From assembly GCF_022539505.1 (NCBI RefSeq), contig NC_061514.1, forward strand, positions 333,729,090 to 333,793,089: DNA of 64,000 nt, given 5' to 3'. Shown here piece after piece: positions 31,932 through 44,800 of this stretch. Position numbers and translations under genes: made by a program. This DNA is from Lolium rigidum. Lineage: Eukaryota; Streptophyta; Magnoliopsida; Poales; Poaceae. The notes under the pieces were generated by a model that was not told the DNA's origin, did no database searches, and saw nothing but the letters and a program-made list of their open reading frames with translations. The number at the start of each line of letters is the position of its first letter. Within the stretch, counting starts at the first letter, position 1.

Positions 31932-34900
31932 TGTCAACACCCGGATTTTTAAGTCCGGATGCCTATTATGTCATTCATCGCAATCCCAGGATAATGTTGT
32001 TGCGAGGCATAATAGTCGAATATCACAGTCATTATTTATTACAAGCCATAATGTCTACAATATCGAATCACATGATTCATCTTACATAAATAGTTGATCT
32101 CTCAATCAACATACATACACCAGTTCATACATAGCGGAAGCGTAACTATAGATGGACTCTCTAGTCCACAGGCCAACTTTTGACGTCAAAAACCCCTAGT
32201 TGTCGTAGGTGTCCTGCTGGTCATCCTCGTGATAGTTCTGTTCATCATCGTACTCTGGCCATTTGAATAGCCAGGGACAAAGCCGTAAGTACTTTAAGTA
32301 CTTGCAAACTAATACTAATGTAAAATGCCAACTCTTGGAGTAAAGGTGCTAAGCTCTAGTTTAATTTGCATAAGCCATATTTTAGTTCACAAGTATTTGA
32401 TCATGTGCTAACTAACTCAAGTGGGAACATTAGTGTCATTCCCACAACATTGGTTGTAATTCCAACAAGTCACCAAGTCACCATTCACATTCACTAAGAT
32501 TTTCAAAATTCGACACCGGAAACTGTATGGCCCTTCCAACCGTCCGTAACCGTGGACACGGCTATTCGAATAGATTTACACTCTGCAGAGGTTGCACACT
32601 TGTGCCACAACATTTGATTTCATCCGTCGGATAAACTCCGAATCATCGTAACACAGTACGCGGATCATCAACCATAACCTTTCACTTACAAATCCTAGTA
32701 TGAGCACCTCTCCCCATGAGCTTGGCCTCCCAGTGAAAACCAACTGTTAACCTGGGAACTGCACAGGGCTTGGCCGTACAATTTCACCTCAATACACATC
32801 ATTTCTCAACAACGGAGGCAGCCTCGGCATAACCCCTATGACGTGTGTTTAGAGGGAACTCATACTAAAATCTATAAACTTCCAGCTAAGCCCTACCCAT
32901 AATCAGGTATTGTGGGGGTACTCAAAAATTGGAAAGGTATCGCATTCACACCAGTATCAGGGTTTTATCAAAAATCACTATCTTCTCTTGTTCATATTCC
33001 ACTTCAAATCATTCAATGGAATGTCTCATCATCCCAAAGTTTCAAATTCAACAAGTCATATGTTCCCATCTAGAGTAGTCAAAGTTTTAGTAATTTAGCA
33101 CTAGCACTAATCATGAGGGGTGCTACATTGCTTTGCTATTTATAAGATTAACTTTACTAATCTAGTAATCTTGTTCTCTAGACCAATTTTAATCCATCCT
33201 TGGAAAGCACAACAAGTAAAACTTGTATAGTGTAAATATAAGATAGGCTTGTATGAAGAAAGGTAAGAATCATGGTGCCTTGCTCAGGGAGAGCTTTGCA
33301 CTTTGCAAGAGTATTATCTTGCCTTGGTAGTTCTCTAGGTTTTCTTCTTCCTCTTCGGGTAGAATTCTCCTTCCTCTTGATAATCTCCGGTGCTAGCGTC
33401 TAAATTTGAATACGAGGTATAATCACTCAACAAGCTCAAAAGCTATACTAAGCACATCATTACTTCACACAAACTATGCTAAGCACACACATAAAATAAT
33501 TGGGTGCATTGATTTTCTGTATTAAGGAAAATTAATTTCTTCTCATTACATATGTAATTAATCATTTCAATTTAGTTCTTGAGAAAGTAATTTCCTCTCA
33601 TTGAAATCTTCTTAAGATTTAACTTCTCAAACAATCATACATGAATTCATATTGACCTAAGTCAACATTCATTATCATTATTTGAGAAAATGATTTAAAT
33701 GAGGTAGGTCACCTCATACCATTTTATAATTCCACAAATGATTTAAATCTCCAAATATTCATATAGGAGTGTTTGGACCAGGGGTACAAACATCTCATGA
33801 ATTCATTTGGGACAAGATTTAAATGAAGGAAAATCCTTCATATGACTTACATAATAGTTTTGGACAATATCACTTAACTAAACTAGCCATATTGTCCATT
33901 AATTAAACTAGGGCATGATCATGCAAAGTGACCACACCATTTTCTTGCAGAAACAATTAGTGTAAGTCAAATGTGAGCTATTGGAGTTGGAATTAATTAA
34001 ATATCTATTTTGGTTGATTTTTAATAATTATTTGAATATGAAAAAGTCCCTGCCTTCTTCTTTTTATCATTTTATTTCCACAACAGATCTCGAGGTGAGA
34101 CAAGTGGCATAATGTAGATCTTTTTACTAGCTTTCCAAATATATAAAGTTTGTTAAATTTGGCCAAGCCAAACAGATTCTGTGAGTTTTCAAAGTTAGGT
34201 TCAGTATTGAAATTGATTTAAATTTATTTAAACAAGATTTAAATAAAAGGGCCGGCGGGAAATGCTAACGGGCCAGGTTTTTAAACTAACGGCCTGCTCA
34301 GCCCAACAGCGCATCCAGTGCGAGTGGGCCGCCTGACAGCGTGGGTCCCTCATGTCAGCGGCTCTTTAAACCCGAAACGGTATGGAGCATCGTGGTGCGT
34401 TGGATTAGAACTAGATCAAACGGCACAGGCGTGTCATCGTCGACGGCGAGAGAGAAGCTCGCCGGCGGCGCAGGTAGGGGGTCGGAGGGCTTACGGTGGC
34501 TCCAGCTAGGGTTGGCAATATGCTTGATGAGGTTGTAGACGACGGCGGAGCTCCTGGTAGCAGTGGCATCGCTTGGGGAGGCCTGGATCGACGGCGATTG
34601 CTGCAGGGCTTCCGCGGCTCCGATCTTCCGATTGAGCTTGCTCCGGCGACGATTGAGGTGGCTAATGGTGCTGAGCGAGGCGGTGGTGAGTGGTGATCAT
34701 GGTGGTGTGCTGGGATAGTCGAGGGGAGGTCTCCTTTTATAGGCGCGTGAGTGGCCATGGTGCTGCGGCAAGGTCGACAAGGGCGCGGCCGCTCCGGTGG
34801 GCTAGACGGCTAGGCGGCGACGCGGGCGTGTTCACGACGTCACGGCGAAGCTATGAGCGTGAACGGCGCGGCAAGGGGACGCGTAGGGTGGTCGGGACCG

Positions 34901-36029
34901 TGCGTGTACTGGCGCGGCAATGGCGGGCGCGTTCGTCCTCTCCGGCGGCCGTGGTCGCCAAGGCATGACGCGAGCGTGTCCGGCGAGCTCCGCGTGGCGA
35001 GTAAGGTACCGTGGCGCGCGGGCTTGGTCGGGGTACGGCGAGGTACGGCGAGCGCCGCGTGGCCGGGTCGCGCGCGTCCGTGCGCCAGTGACGTCGCCCA
35101 TGCCGCTCGCGGCGTACCTGGGCGTACCTGGGTGCGCGTCGTCCGGGTCCTGTCGTCGTCCTCGCGGTCAAGGGCTTGTACTGGCGATCTTCTGGGATCC
35201 TTGCCGACGCGTTGGACACGGTGGCTGGTGCTGCTGTGGAGAGAAGAGAGGGGAGGCGCGTCGGCGGCGAACGTGGCCGGCATGGCCATGTCCACGCCAT
35301 GTCTGGCCTCTCCTGGTGTTTCCTTGGCATGGGCTCGGTGTAGGGGTGTCTTGGGGTCATTGCTAGTGCAAGTGCTGGTCAAGTGGTGGCCTGGTTTGAT
35401 CATATTTGAAAATTGGAGAATGTTACATATGTTTCAATGTCTCATCTTCACTTGATCATAACTCTTGATTCATACTGAATTTGATATCATGATCCTTACA
35501 AAAGTTGTTCACCTTGTTGTGTACTTGGATGTCATGCTAAGAGTTGGATTTGTTTAGTTTAGAAATTTTGAAATAGAGAGGCTCAAAGTGGTGACCAAAC
35601 TATAAAAGTCAGAAATGACCATTATTTCATGTGATCCTATTTTAATTGTTGAATTTGATTTAAATGGTATATCCTTGATTCTCAAGGTTGTAATTACTCT
35701 TTAATATCATATTACAAGTATTGGTGAAGATCAAATGGGTCTAAGGTCAAATTTACAAAAATGACATAGACCATATGTTAGGGTTTTTAGGATTTTATGA
35801 ATATTTGATTTCTTTCTCTTTTTGATCTATTTGGTTGGTGATCATCACTTGATCACTCTAGGGTTTTGGAATTTATCACATACACAAGATAACAATCATC
35901 ATGGCATATCACTCAAAATGCACAAGTCCTATGCAGGGTACTATATGCAAAATAAAAGTTTTTGTTGGTTCTAAATTTTGGATCTCTGGAATTGTTCTTC
36001 TTCTTTTATTTGAAATTTGGGATGTTACA
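31932..36029 (-). repeat. Element E 3' LTR
   Basis: A 4098-bp LTR; on the plus strand it runs TGTCAACACCCGG to GGGATGTTACA. It contains a GC-rich core (about 34250-35350) with open frames on both strands, and a minus-strand TATA box at 34735-34741. Confidence 0.92.
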
Positions 36030-36044
36030 AACCCTTCCCCCTTA
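36030..36044 (-). other. Element E polypurine tract
   Basis: On the minus strand, TAAGGGGGAAGGGTT lies directly before the 3' LTR. Confidence 0.8.
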
Positions 36045-36076
36045 CAAAAGATCTCGTCCCGAGATCTTAAAGCAAA

Positions 36077-39000
36077 TTAGGGGCTAAAGAGATCGGGGTA
36101 TTCCTTCCTCATGTCTTCTTCTCGCTCCCAGGTGGCTTCATCTTCGGTATGATTGCTCCACTGTATCTTCAGGAACTTGATGCTTCGGGTGCGGGTGGTT
36201 CTGTATGCTTCTTCCAAGATGCGAATCGGCACTTCGCGGTAGGTCAGATCTTGGTTGATATCCACCGAACGGTGATCGATATTCTTGAACACTTCGGTCT
36301 TCTCAGGGACTTCAAGGCACTTCCGAAGGAGTGAGATGTGAAACACGTCGTGCACAGCCGACATTTCTTCAGGCAACTCCAGTTGATAAGATACTTCTCC
36401 TCGGCGACTCAGAACTTTGAAGGGTCCAACATATCGGGGTGCAAGCTTTCCTTTCAGCTGAAATCTCTGCATTCCTTTCATGGGGGATACTTTGAGATAG
36501 ACAAAATCTCCGATCTCAAAGGTCATCTCTCGGCGTCTCTTGTCGGCATAACTCTTCTGCCTTGATTGCGCCGTCTTGAGGTATTCGCGAATCTTGTGCA
36601 CCTTCTCTTCAGCTTCACGAAGAACATCAGGTCCAAAGACTTGACTCTCTCCGACTTCCGACCAATTCAAGGGGGTACGGCACTTCTTTCCGTACAGAGC
36701 TTCGAAGGGGGCCATCTGTAAACTGGCTTGGTAGCTATTGTTGTAAGAGAATTCTGCGTAAGGCAGGCAGTCTTCCCACTTGGATCCATATTCCAATACA
36801 CAGGCTCTCAGCATGTCCTCCAATATCTGGTTGACTCTCTCGGTCTGTCCATCGGTCTGCGGGTGATAGGCGGTGCTAAAATTCAGGCGGGTTCCTAGTC
36901 CTTCATGCACCTTCTGCCAGAATCTTGAGGTGAATTGTGAACCTCTATCTGACACTATTGACTTCGGGGTTCCGTGCAGGGTGACTATTCTGGAAATGTA
37001 CAGCTCAGCTAACTTTGGGCCTTGGTAGGTGGTCTTGACAGCGATGAAATGGGCTACCTTGGTCAATCTATCAACAACTACCCATATGGAATCATTGCCT
37101 TTGCTAGATTTGGGCAAACCGGTGATAAAGTCCATTCCTACAGAGTCCCACTTCCATTCTGGGATCTGTAGCGGTTGCAGCAGTCCTGCGGGTCGCTGAT
37201 GTTCGGCCTTGACTCGCTGACAGATATCACACTTGGCGATGTAGCTTCCTATTTCTCTCTTCATTCCATGCCACCAGAACTGTTCCTTCAAGTCCTGATA
37301 CATCTTGGTACCTCCGGGATGAATAGAGTATAAGGTGTCATGGGCTTCCTTCAGAATAACTTGCTTCAACTCTGAGTCCGACGGTACACACAAGCGTCCG
37401 TTGTACCAAAGAACTCCTTCTTCATCTATGGTGAATCCTGGTGCCTTTCCTGCGGCTATCTTGGTCTTGATTCCATCAATGCTGGCATTTCCTATCTGAG
37501 CTTCCTTGATCTGACCAATCAAGGTGGGTTGTAGCTCCATGCTGGCTAGGAATCCTTCACTAACTAACTCCATTCTAAACTGCTCAAACTCCTGGTATAG
37601 GCTGGGTTGTTCTTCGGCTATCATTGAATTTAACTGACACGGCAGTCTACTCAATGCATCCGCTACCACATTGGCCTTGCCGGGGTGGTAGTGAATCGCC
37701 ATATCATAATCTTTGACCAGTTCTAACCATCTTCTTTGCCTCATGTTCAGCTCCTTCTGGGTGAAGATATACTTCAGGCTCTTGTGATCCGAATAGATCT
37801 CGCAGCGATTACCCATGAGGTAATGACGCCACACCTTCAGTGCTAGGACTACGGATGCGAGTTCGAGGTCATGGGTTGGGTAATTCTGCTCATGCTGCTT
37901 CAGTTGCCGGGACAGATAAGATATCACTTTGCCTTCTTGCATAAGCACACATCCGAGACCAATCTTGGATGCATCGCAGTAAACGTCAAAGGGTTTGGTG
38001 ATGTCCGGCATGATTAGAATTGGGGCTGAGGTCAGTCTAAGCTTGAGTTGTTGGAAACTCTCCTCACATTTGTCTGTCCATTCGAACTTCTTGTCCTTCT
38101 TCAACAGTTGGGTCATTGGTCGAGCAATGCTCGAAAAGCCTTCTACAAATCTTCGGTAATATCCGGCTAATCCAAGAAAAGCGCGGACCTCGGTCTGGGT
38201 GGTTGGGGCTTTCCATCCTGCAACAGTCTTGATCTTGGCGGGATCTACGGCAATTCCTCCTGCAGACAAGATATGTCCCAGGAATCCTACTTCCTTCAGC
38301 CAAAACTCACATTTGCTGAACTTAGCATACAGCTTATGCTCTCTAAGGGTCTCCAAGACAGCTTCTAGGTGTTGCTCATGTTCTTCCTCAGATTTGGAGT
38401 AGATTAGAATGTCATCGATGAAAACGACAACAAACTTATCCAGAAAGTTCATGAAGATCTTATTCATGAGATTCATGAAATAAGCGGGGGCATTGGTCAA
38501 TCCAAATGACATGACATTGTACTCATACAATCCATATCTGGTGGTAAAGGCAGTTTTGGGAATATCCGATGCACGAATCTTTAGCTGGTGGTATCCAGTC
38601 CTGAGATCAATCTTTGAGAATACTACGGCACCGGTCAGCTGGTCAAACAGGTCTTCTATCTTTGGCAAGGGGTATTTGTTCTTGATGGTGACATCGTTAA
38701 GCTTACGATAGTCCGTACATAAACGACTGGCACCATCCTTCTTATCCACAAACAAAACTGGGGATCTCCAAGGTGACGCACTTGGTCGAATCAGACCTTT
38801 GGCTAACAGTTCATCCTGTTGCTTCTTCAGCTCTACTAGCTCTGCTGGGTTCATGCTATAGGCTCTCTGGGCTATAGGTCCAGTTCCGGGGATTAACTCG
38901 ATGATAAACTCGATATCCCGATCTGGGGGCATACCGGGTAAACCATCAGGAAACACATCAGGATATCGACAAACGACCCTGATCTGATCCAAGGTTGGCT

Positions 39001-39409
39001 TGGCTACACTTTGGTTGCAGGTAAATTTTCTGGGTAGCAGTTCAGAGACATGTTCTACTATGATACCGGTGCTACTGGTCATGGTGATGGCTTTCTTGGC
39101 ACAGTCAATCATCCCATGGTGTTTGGCCATCCAATCCATTCCCAGCACTATTTCCAAACCTTTGGTTCCCAGAATTATCAGATTGGCATAGAAATCTACT
39201 TCATGTATTCTGATGGGTACATTTTTACAAAATTTTCTGGCTTTAGTGGTTGATCCGGGGATTTGAACTATCATGACATGTTTCAAACTGAGAGGTTGAA
39301 TTTTACTTGTTGATGCAAAGTCTTCGGTGACAAAAGAATGAGATGCTCCTGAATCAAACAACACTGCGGCGAGTGTCGAGTTGACAGGAAACATACCCGA
39401 GTACAACAT
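36077..39409 (-). CDS. pol: Element E pol: protease, RT, RNase H, integrase, chromodomain
   Basis: 1110 codons without a stop. Protease: DSGA with Asp19 ([10 protein letters not shown]). [12 protein letters not shown] at about 269-278 and the catalytic FIDD at 330-333. RNase H: Asp479 (YCDAS), Glu516, Asp541 (SDHKS). Integrase: HHCC zinc region (His690, His697, Cys727, Cys730), then Asp760 (GMDFITG), Asp821 (SDRGSQF) and Glu857 (DGQTERVN). The last 55 residues ([10 protein letters not shown], near 1091-1100) look like a chromodomain, which in chromoviruses steers integration toward certain chromatin. The visible Met is probably not the true start, since pol is normally translated with gag. 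All catalytic residues appear intact. Confidence 0.93.
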   Translation of the reverse strand: MLYSGMFPVNSTLAAVLFDSGASHSFVTEDFASTSKIQPLSLKHVMIVQIPGSTTKARKFCKNVPIRIHEVDFYANLIILGTKGLEIVLGMDWMAKHHGMIDCAKKAITMTSSTGIIVEHVSELLPRKFTCNQSVAKPTLDQIRVVCRYPDVFPDGLPGMPPDRDIEFIIELIPGTGPIAQRAYSMNPAELVELKKQQDELLAKGLIRPSASPWRSPVLFVDKKDGASRLCTDYRKLNDVTIKNKYPLPKIEDLFDQLTGAVVFSKIDLRTGYHQLKIRASDIPKTAFTTRYGLYEYNVMSFGLTNAPAYFMNLMNKIFMNFLDKFVVVFIDDILIYSKSEEEHEQHLEAVLETLREHKLYAKFSKCEFWLKEVGFLGHILSAGGIAVDPAKIKTVAGWKAPTTQTEVRAFLGLAGYYRRFVEGFSSIARPMTQLLKKDKKFEWTDKCEESFQQLKLRLTSAPILIMPDITKPFDVYCDASKIGLGCVLMQEGKVISYLSRQLKQHEQNYPTHDLELASVVLALKVWRHYLMGNRCEIYSDHKSLKYIFTQKELNMRQRRWLELVKDYDMAIHYHPGKANVVADALSRLPCQLNSMIAEEQPSLYQEFEQFRMELVSEGFLASMELQPTLIGQIKEAQIGNASIDGIKTKIAAGKAPGFTIDEEGVLWYNGRLCVPSDSELKQVILKEAHDTLYSIHPGGTKMYQDLKEQFWWHGMKREIGSYIAKCDICQRVKAEHQRPAGLLQPLQIPEWKWDSVGMDFITGLPKSSKGNDSIWVVVDRLTKVAHFIAVKTTYQGPKLAELYISRIVTLHGTPKSIVSDRGSQFTSRFWQKVHEGLGTRLNFSTAYHPQTDGQTERVNQILEDMLRACVLEYGSKWEDCLPYAEFSYNNSYQASLQMAPFEALYGKKCRTPLNWSEVGESQVFGPDVLREAEEKVHKIREYLKTAQSRQKSYADKRRREMTFEIGDFVYLKVSPMKGMQRFQLKGKLAPRYVGPFKVLSRRGEVSYQLELPEEMSAVHDVFHISLLRKCLEVPEKTEVFKNIDHRSVDINQDLTYREVPIRILEEAYRTTRTRSIKFLKIQWSNHTEDEATWEREEDMRKEYPDLFSP

Positions 39410-39463
39410 CTGGTGCTTCCCGAGCTTCTTCGAGCGTTCATGTGGAAGAGACGACCGTTGCGG

Positions 39464-40605
39464 TTATTGGGGTTGTTGGGGGCGAACTTCTTTCCGGTGG
39501 AGACGCGGCGTTGCTCGCTGAACGAGTGCGGCGGTGTTGCCGGCGAGCTTGGCGAGTCTCTTGGGGCACTCGTTGGAGTAGTGTCCCACTACACCACACT
39601 CGTAGCAAGTGATGGTGGACTTGTCCTTGGTTGCGACGGGAATGGCGTTGCTCCCAGTCCTTGGAGCGGTGTTGGTGTTGTTGTTGTTGGGGTTGGGGGC
39701 TCTCATTGGGGCACGGTTGAAGTGGTTGGTGTTGCTCTGGTAATTGGGGTTGTGGTTGGAATGGCCTCCTGGCCTGGGGTTTCCTCCACTCCGGTTCTGA
39801 AATCCGGGACGTGAAGTCTGTATCTGGGGCTTGTTGTTTCTGGGGGCAAAACCTCCGCTTGAGCTGGGGCGATACTTGGGAGTATTGCTGGGCCCACTCT
39901 GGTGCATCATGCGGCGTTTGCGGTTCTCATTGGCTTGGTTCAACTTGCCCTCCATCTGAATGGCGGAGTCAACAAGGGCTTCAAGGTCGGCAAAGGGGAT
40001 GTTGACTAGGACGATCCGCATCTCATCATGCGATCCATTCAGGAATCTCTCTTGCCTCTTCTCAGTGGTGTCAGTCTCATCGGGGCGTACCTTGACAGTG
40101 TAAGGAACCTGTCGCGGTATTCTACCACCGTCATCCGTCCTTGCTTGAGTTCGCGGAATTCATCCCGCATCTTCTTGATAAGACCCGGGGGCACATGGTA
40201 CTTGCTGAATTTGAGCTTGAAGTCTGCCCAAGTCATGACTTGACCTCCGTTCATGGCACGGGTGCTGGTCCACCAGGCTCGGGCTGGTCCGGCAAGGTAG
40301 TGGGTTGCAAACAGGACCTTCTCATTGGCTTCAACTCCGGCGACCTCCAAGTTGTTCTCCATAGTCTGGAGCCAGTCGTCGGCGTCGAGAGGTTCTTCAG
40401 TTTTGCTGAACACCGGAGGGTTGGTATTCTGGAAGTTCTTGAGTTTCGATCCGGGATGGTCATGATTTCCATGGCCTTGGTTAGCAAGGTTTTGCAATGC
40501 TGCGATGTTGGCTTGACGTTCAGCCCTTTCAGTCTCTCTGTCTTGAAGCAGGGTTTGCAGCAGTTGCATCATGGCATCGTTGTTGTTGCGATTGGGAGGG
40601 GCCAT
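39464..40605 (-). pseudogene. gag: Element E gag, split by frameshifts
   Basis: The start is Met at 40605 (MAPPNRNNN), which follows an upstream non-gag leader. The first part has DADDWLQTMENNLEV and YLAGPARAWWTSTRA, typical of the retrotransposon gag domain, and reads to about 40085. A single-base loss near 40084 shifts phase; the second part (40021 to 39464) carries an Asn/Pro-rich linker and the CCHC zinc knuckle CYECGVVGHYSNEC. A further shift near 39520 separates it from pol. Gag would form the particle and bind RNA. Confidence 0.85.
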
Positions 40606-40835
40606 CTGAATATACAGTAGATTATAAGATAAGAGGGAAATTCTATGGTTTATTTTGAATGAGTTCAAAAACTTGTAAAAAAAACTTGAATGCTTTGGAT
40701 GACACACACAAACATTCATTCATTCATTCCCCATAACACATTACAAACTAACAGTTCAACACTCCAATGGTTTTAAGAACCATTTCACATGCTACGATAC
40801 AAAGGTCGGGATACAACTCATGCCTACATCAGTGC

Positions 40836-41648
40836 TCAGGTGTGGCTACCCTCATCCTCAATGTCGATGGGAACGACATCGTCAGGTCCTGGCTCCAGGA
40901 ACGCGTAATCCTCCTCCTCAGTGAACTCGTCCTCCTCGAAGTCGTCATCGTCACTCAGGAAGGCTCCTCCTCCCTGAATATCGATACCGGCTTCGTCTTC
41001 CTCCATCTCCTGCAGCTGCTCCTCCTGGGCCTTCACTGTGGTCTCAAGTGACGCTATCTGAGCGCGAAGGCGCGTGATAGTGACATCCTTCTTCGCACAC
41101 CGCAGGCGAAGCTTGTTGCGGTCCCTGGACAGCATCTTGATAGCATCGCCATGAGTGGCCAGTGCGAGGTGAGTCTGGTTCGCATACATCCGGGCGTTAT
41201 CCAGATCCTGCTGAGTATGATACAACATGAAGTCTAGATGCTCGGCGTGGTGCCTCAACTCAGGGTGAGACTGCAGAGCCATGGGCACTCCTGCGGCATC
41301 ACGCTTCACTAGGTGAGCGAAACGGGACGCAAGCAGGCGCACAGCGTTCTGTCCGCAGAGGCGTGCCAGTGCCTCCTGCAGACCTCGTGCTAGCCCATCG
41401 AGCCAGTTGCTCTCACGGAAAGAGAACAGGATTCTCTCCGAGGTAGGAGACTCCATGTTCCCCCTCAGATCTGCAGTAATGATCCATTGCATCTCGCCGC
41501 CGGGCTGATCATTCACTTGGATCCCATGGAACTCGGGCTGGAGGCGCCCCAGAAAGTTCGAGACCGCGGTGAGATCATGCTCGAAAATCAAGCTGCCTCC
41601 ATTACCAAGCTGGTAAAACTTGGTGTTGACGGGTGCGTTGGGCTCCAT
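40836..41648 (-). CDS. Element E extra ORF between primer site and gag (270 aa), function unknown
   Basis: An uninterrupted 270-codon frame just downstream of the 5' LTR (minus strand), before gag. It is not a gag or pol domain. Visible parts: an N-terminal globular-looking region with FHGIQVNDQPGGEMQW (40-55), an LARGLQEALARL helix (86-97), the motif HTQQDL (144-149), a coiled-coil-like Arg/Lys-rich stretch (about 165-217, with KKDVTITRLRAQI), and a very acidic tail (DDDDFEEDEF near 233-242). Element G has a frame with the same motif order at the same place. I do not recognise a named family. A nucleic-acid or gag partner role would be inference only. Confidence 0.8.
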   Translation of the reverse strand: MEPNAPVNTKFYQLGNGGSLIFEHDLTAVSNFLGRLQPEFHGIQVNDQPGGEMQWIITADLRGNMESPTSERILFSFRESNWLDGLARGLQEALARLCGQNAVRLLASRFAHLVKRDAAGVPMALQSHPELRHHAEHLDFMLYHTQQDLDNARMYANQTHLALATHGDAIKMLSRDRNKLRLRCAKKDVTITRLRAQIASLETTVKAQEEQLQEMEEDEAGIDIQGGGAFLSDDDDFEEDEFTEEEDYAFLEPGPDDVVPIDIEDEGSHT

Positions 41649-41862
41649 CTGAAAGTGAATTTGGAAGAGTAAGTTAGAGATTTAACAAGTGTGGCAAAAT
41701 TTTAAGTAGACATAATAAGAAAGAGCATGTTTTATCAACTTTCGAAAAAGCCTCCAAGACAAGAATATGAGTAACTTTTCATAAATATTCTCTTCATTTT
41801 GATTTCAAAGTTAAGTTTTTATGAACGCCCATTCTAACTAAGGTTTTCTAAGGTCAAATAAT

Positions 41863-41876
41863 GGCTCTGATACCAA
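41863..41876 (-). other. Element E primer-binding site (initiator tRNA-Met type)
   Basis: TTGGTATCAGAGCC on the minus strand, two bases from the 5' LTR edge at 41879. It matches the standard plant initiator-Met primer site TGGTATCAGAGC. Confidence 0.92.
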
Positions 41877-41878
41877 CT

Positions 41879-44800
41879 TGTCAACACCCGGATTTTTAAG
41901 TCCGGATGCCTATTATGTCATTCATCGCAATCCCAGGATAATGTTGTTGCGAGGCATAATAGTCGAATATCACAGTCATTATTTATTACAAGCCATAATG
42001 TCTACAATATCGAATCACATGATTCATCTTACATAAATAGTTGATCTCTCAATCAACATACATACACCAGTTCATACATAGCGGAAGCGTAACTATAGAT
42101 GGACTCTCTAGTCCACAGGCCAACTTTTGACGTCAGAAACCCCTAGTTGTCGTAGGCGTCCTGCTGGTCATCCTCGTGATAGTTCTGTTCATCATCGTAC
42201 TCCGGCCATTTGAATAGCCAGGGGACAAAGCCGTAAGTACTTTAAGTACTTGCAAACTAATACTAATGTAAAATGCCAACTCTTGGAGTAAAGGTGCTAA
42301 GCTCTAGTTTAATTTGCATAAGCCATATTTTAGTTCACAAGTATTTGATCATGTGCTAACTAACTCAAGTGGGAACATTAGTGTCATTCCCACAACATTG
42401 GTTGTAATTCCAACAAGTCACCAAGTCACCATTCACATTCACTAAGATTTTCAAAATTCTGACACCGGAAACTGTATGGCCCTTCCAACCGTCCGTAACC
42501 GTGGACACGGCTATTCGAATAGATTTACACTCTGCAGAGGTTGCACACTTGTGCCACAACATTTGATTTCATCCGTCGGATAAACTCCGAATCATCGTAA
42601 CACAGTACGCGGATCATCAACCATAACCTTTCACTTACAAATCCTAGTATGAGCACCTCTCCCCATGAGCTTGGCCTCCCAGTGAAAACCAAGCTCGTTA
42701 ACCCGGGAACCGCACGAGGCTTGGCCGTACAATTTCACCTCAATACACATCATTTCTCAACAACGGAGGCAGCCTCGACATAACCCCTATGACGTGTGTT
42801 TAGAGGGAACTCATACTAAAATCTATAAACTTCCAGCTAAGCCCTACCCATAATCAGGTATTGTGGGGGTACTCAAAAATTGGAAAGGTATCGCATTCAC
42901 ACCAGTATCAGGGTTTTATCAAAAATCACTATCTTCTCTTGTTCATATTCCACTTCAAATCATTCAATGGAATGTCTCATCATCCCAAAGTTTCAAATTC
43001 AACAAGTCATATGTTCCCATCTAGAGTAGTCAAAGTTTTAGTAATTTAGCACTAGCACTAATCATGAGGGGTGCTACATTGCTTTGCTATTTATAAGATT
43101 AACTTTACTAATCTAGTAATCTTGTTCTCTAGACCAATTTTAATCCATCCTTGGAAAGCACAACAAGTAAAACTTGTATAGTGTAAATATAAGATAGGCT
43201 TGTATGAAGAAAGGTAAGAATCATGGTGCCTTGCTCAGGGAGAGCTTTGCACTTTGCAAGAGTATTATCTTGCCTTGGTAGTTCTCTAGGTTTTCTTCTT
43301 CCTCTTCTGGGTAGAATTCTGCTTCCTCTTGATAATCTCCGGTGCTAGCGTCTAAATTTGAATACGAGGTATAATCACTCAACAAGCTCAAAAGCTATAC
43401 TAAGCACATCATTACTTCACACAAACTATGCTAAGCACACACATAAAATAATTGGGTGCATTGATTTTCTGTATTAAGGAAAATTAATTTCTTCTCATTA
43501 CATATGTAATTAATCATTTCAATTTAGTTCTTGAGAAAGTAATTTCCTCTCATTGAAATCTTCTTAAGATTTAACTTCTCAAACAATCATACATGAATTC
43601 ATATTGACCTAAGTCAACATTCATTATCATTATTTGAGAAAATGATTTAAATGAGGTAGGTCACCTCATACCATTTTATAATTCCACAAATGATTTAAAT
43701 CTCCAAATATTCATATAGGAGTGTTTGTACCAGGGGTACAAACATCTCATGAATTCATTTGGGACAAGATTTAAATGAAGGAAAATCCTTCATATGACTT
43801 ACATAATAGTTTTGGACAATATCACTTAACTAAACTAGCCATATTGTCCATTAAGTAAACTAGGGCATGATCATGCAAAGTGACCACACCATTTTCTTGA
43901 AGAAACAATTAGTGTAAGTCAAATGTGAGCTATTGGAGTTGGAATTAATTAAATATCTATTTTGGTTGATTTTTAATAATTATTTGAATATGAAAAAGTC
44001 CCTGCCTTCTTCTTTTTATCATTTTATTTCCACAACAGATCTCGAGGTGAGACCAGTGGCATAATGTAGATCTTTTTACTAGCTTTCCAAATATATAAAG
44101 TTTGTTAAATTTGGCCAAGCCAAACAGATTCTGTGAGTTTTCAAAGTTAGGTTCAGTATTGAAATTGATTTAAATTTATTTAAACAAGATTTAAATAAAA
44201 GGGCCGGCGGGAAATGCTAACGGGCCAGGTTTTTAAACTAACGGCCTGCTCAGCCCAACAGCGCATCCAGTGCGAGTGGGCCGCCTGACAGCGTGGGTCC
44301 CGCATGTCAGCGGCTCTTTAAACCCGAAACGGTATGGAGCATCGTGGTGCGTTGGATTAGAACTAGATCGAACGGCACAGGCGTGTCGTCGTCGACGGCG
44401 AGAGAGAAGCTCGCCGGCGGCACAGGTAGGGGGTCGGAGGGCTTACGGTGGCTCCAGCTAGGGTTGGCAATATGCTTGACGAGGTTGTAGACGACGGCGG
44501 AGCTCCTGGTAGCAGTGGCGTCGCTTGGGGAGGCCTGGATCGACAGCGATTGCTGCAGGGCTTCCGCGGCTCCGATCTTCCGATTGAGCTTGCTCCGGCG
44601 ACGATTGAGGTGGCTAATGGTGCTGAGCGAGGCGGTGGTGAGTGGTGATCATGGTGGTGTGCTGGGATAGTCGAGGGGAGGTCTCCTTTTATAGGCGCGT
44701 GAGTGGCCGTGGTGCTGCAGCAAGGTCGACAAGGGCGCGGCCGCTCCGGTGGGCTAGAGGGCTAGGCGGCGACGCGGGCGTGTTCACGACGTCAAGGCGA

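Noticed and set aside
34853..35455. Long plus-strand open frame (200 codons) and several overlapping minus-strand frames in the element E LTR, repeated at 44.8-45.4 kb
   Set aside because: They lie in the GC-rich core of a 4.1-kb LTR, overlap on both strands, and differ in length between the two LTR copies because of small indels. Composition explains them.
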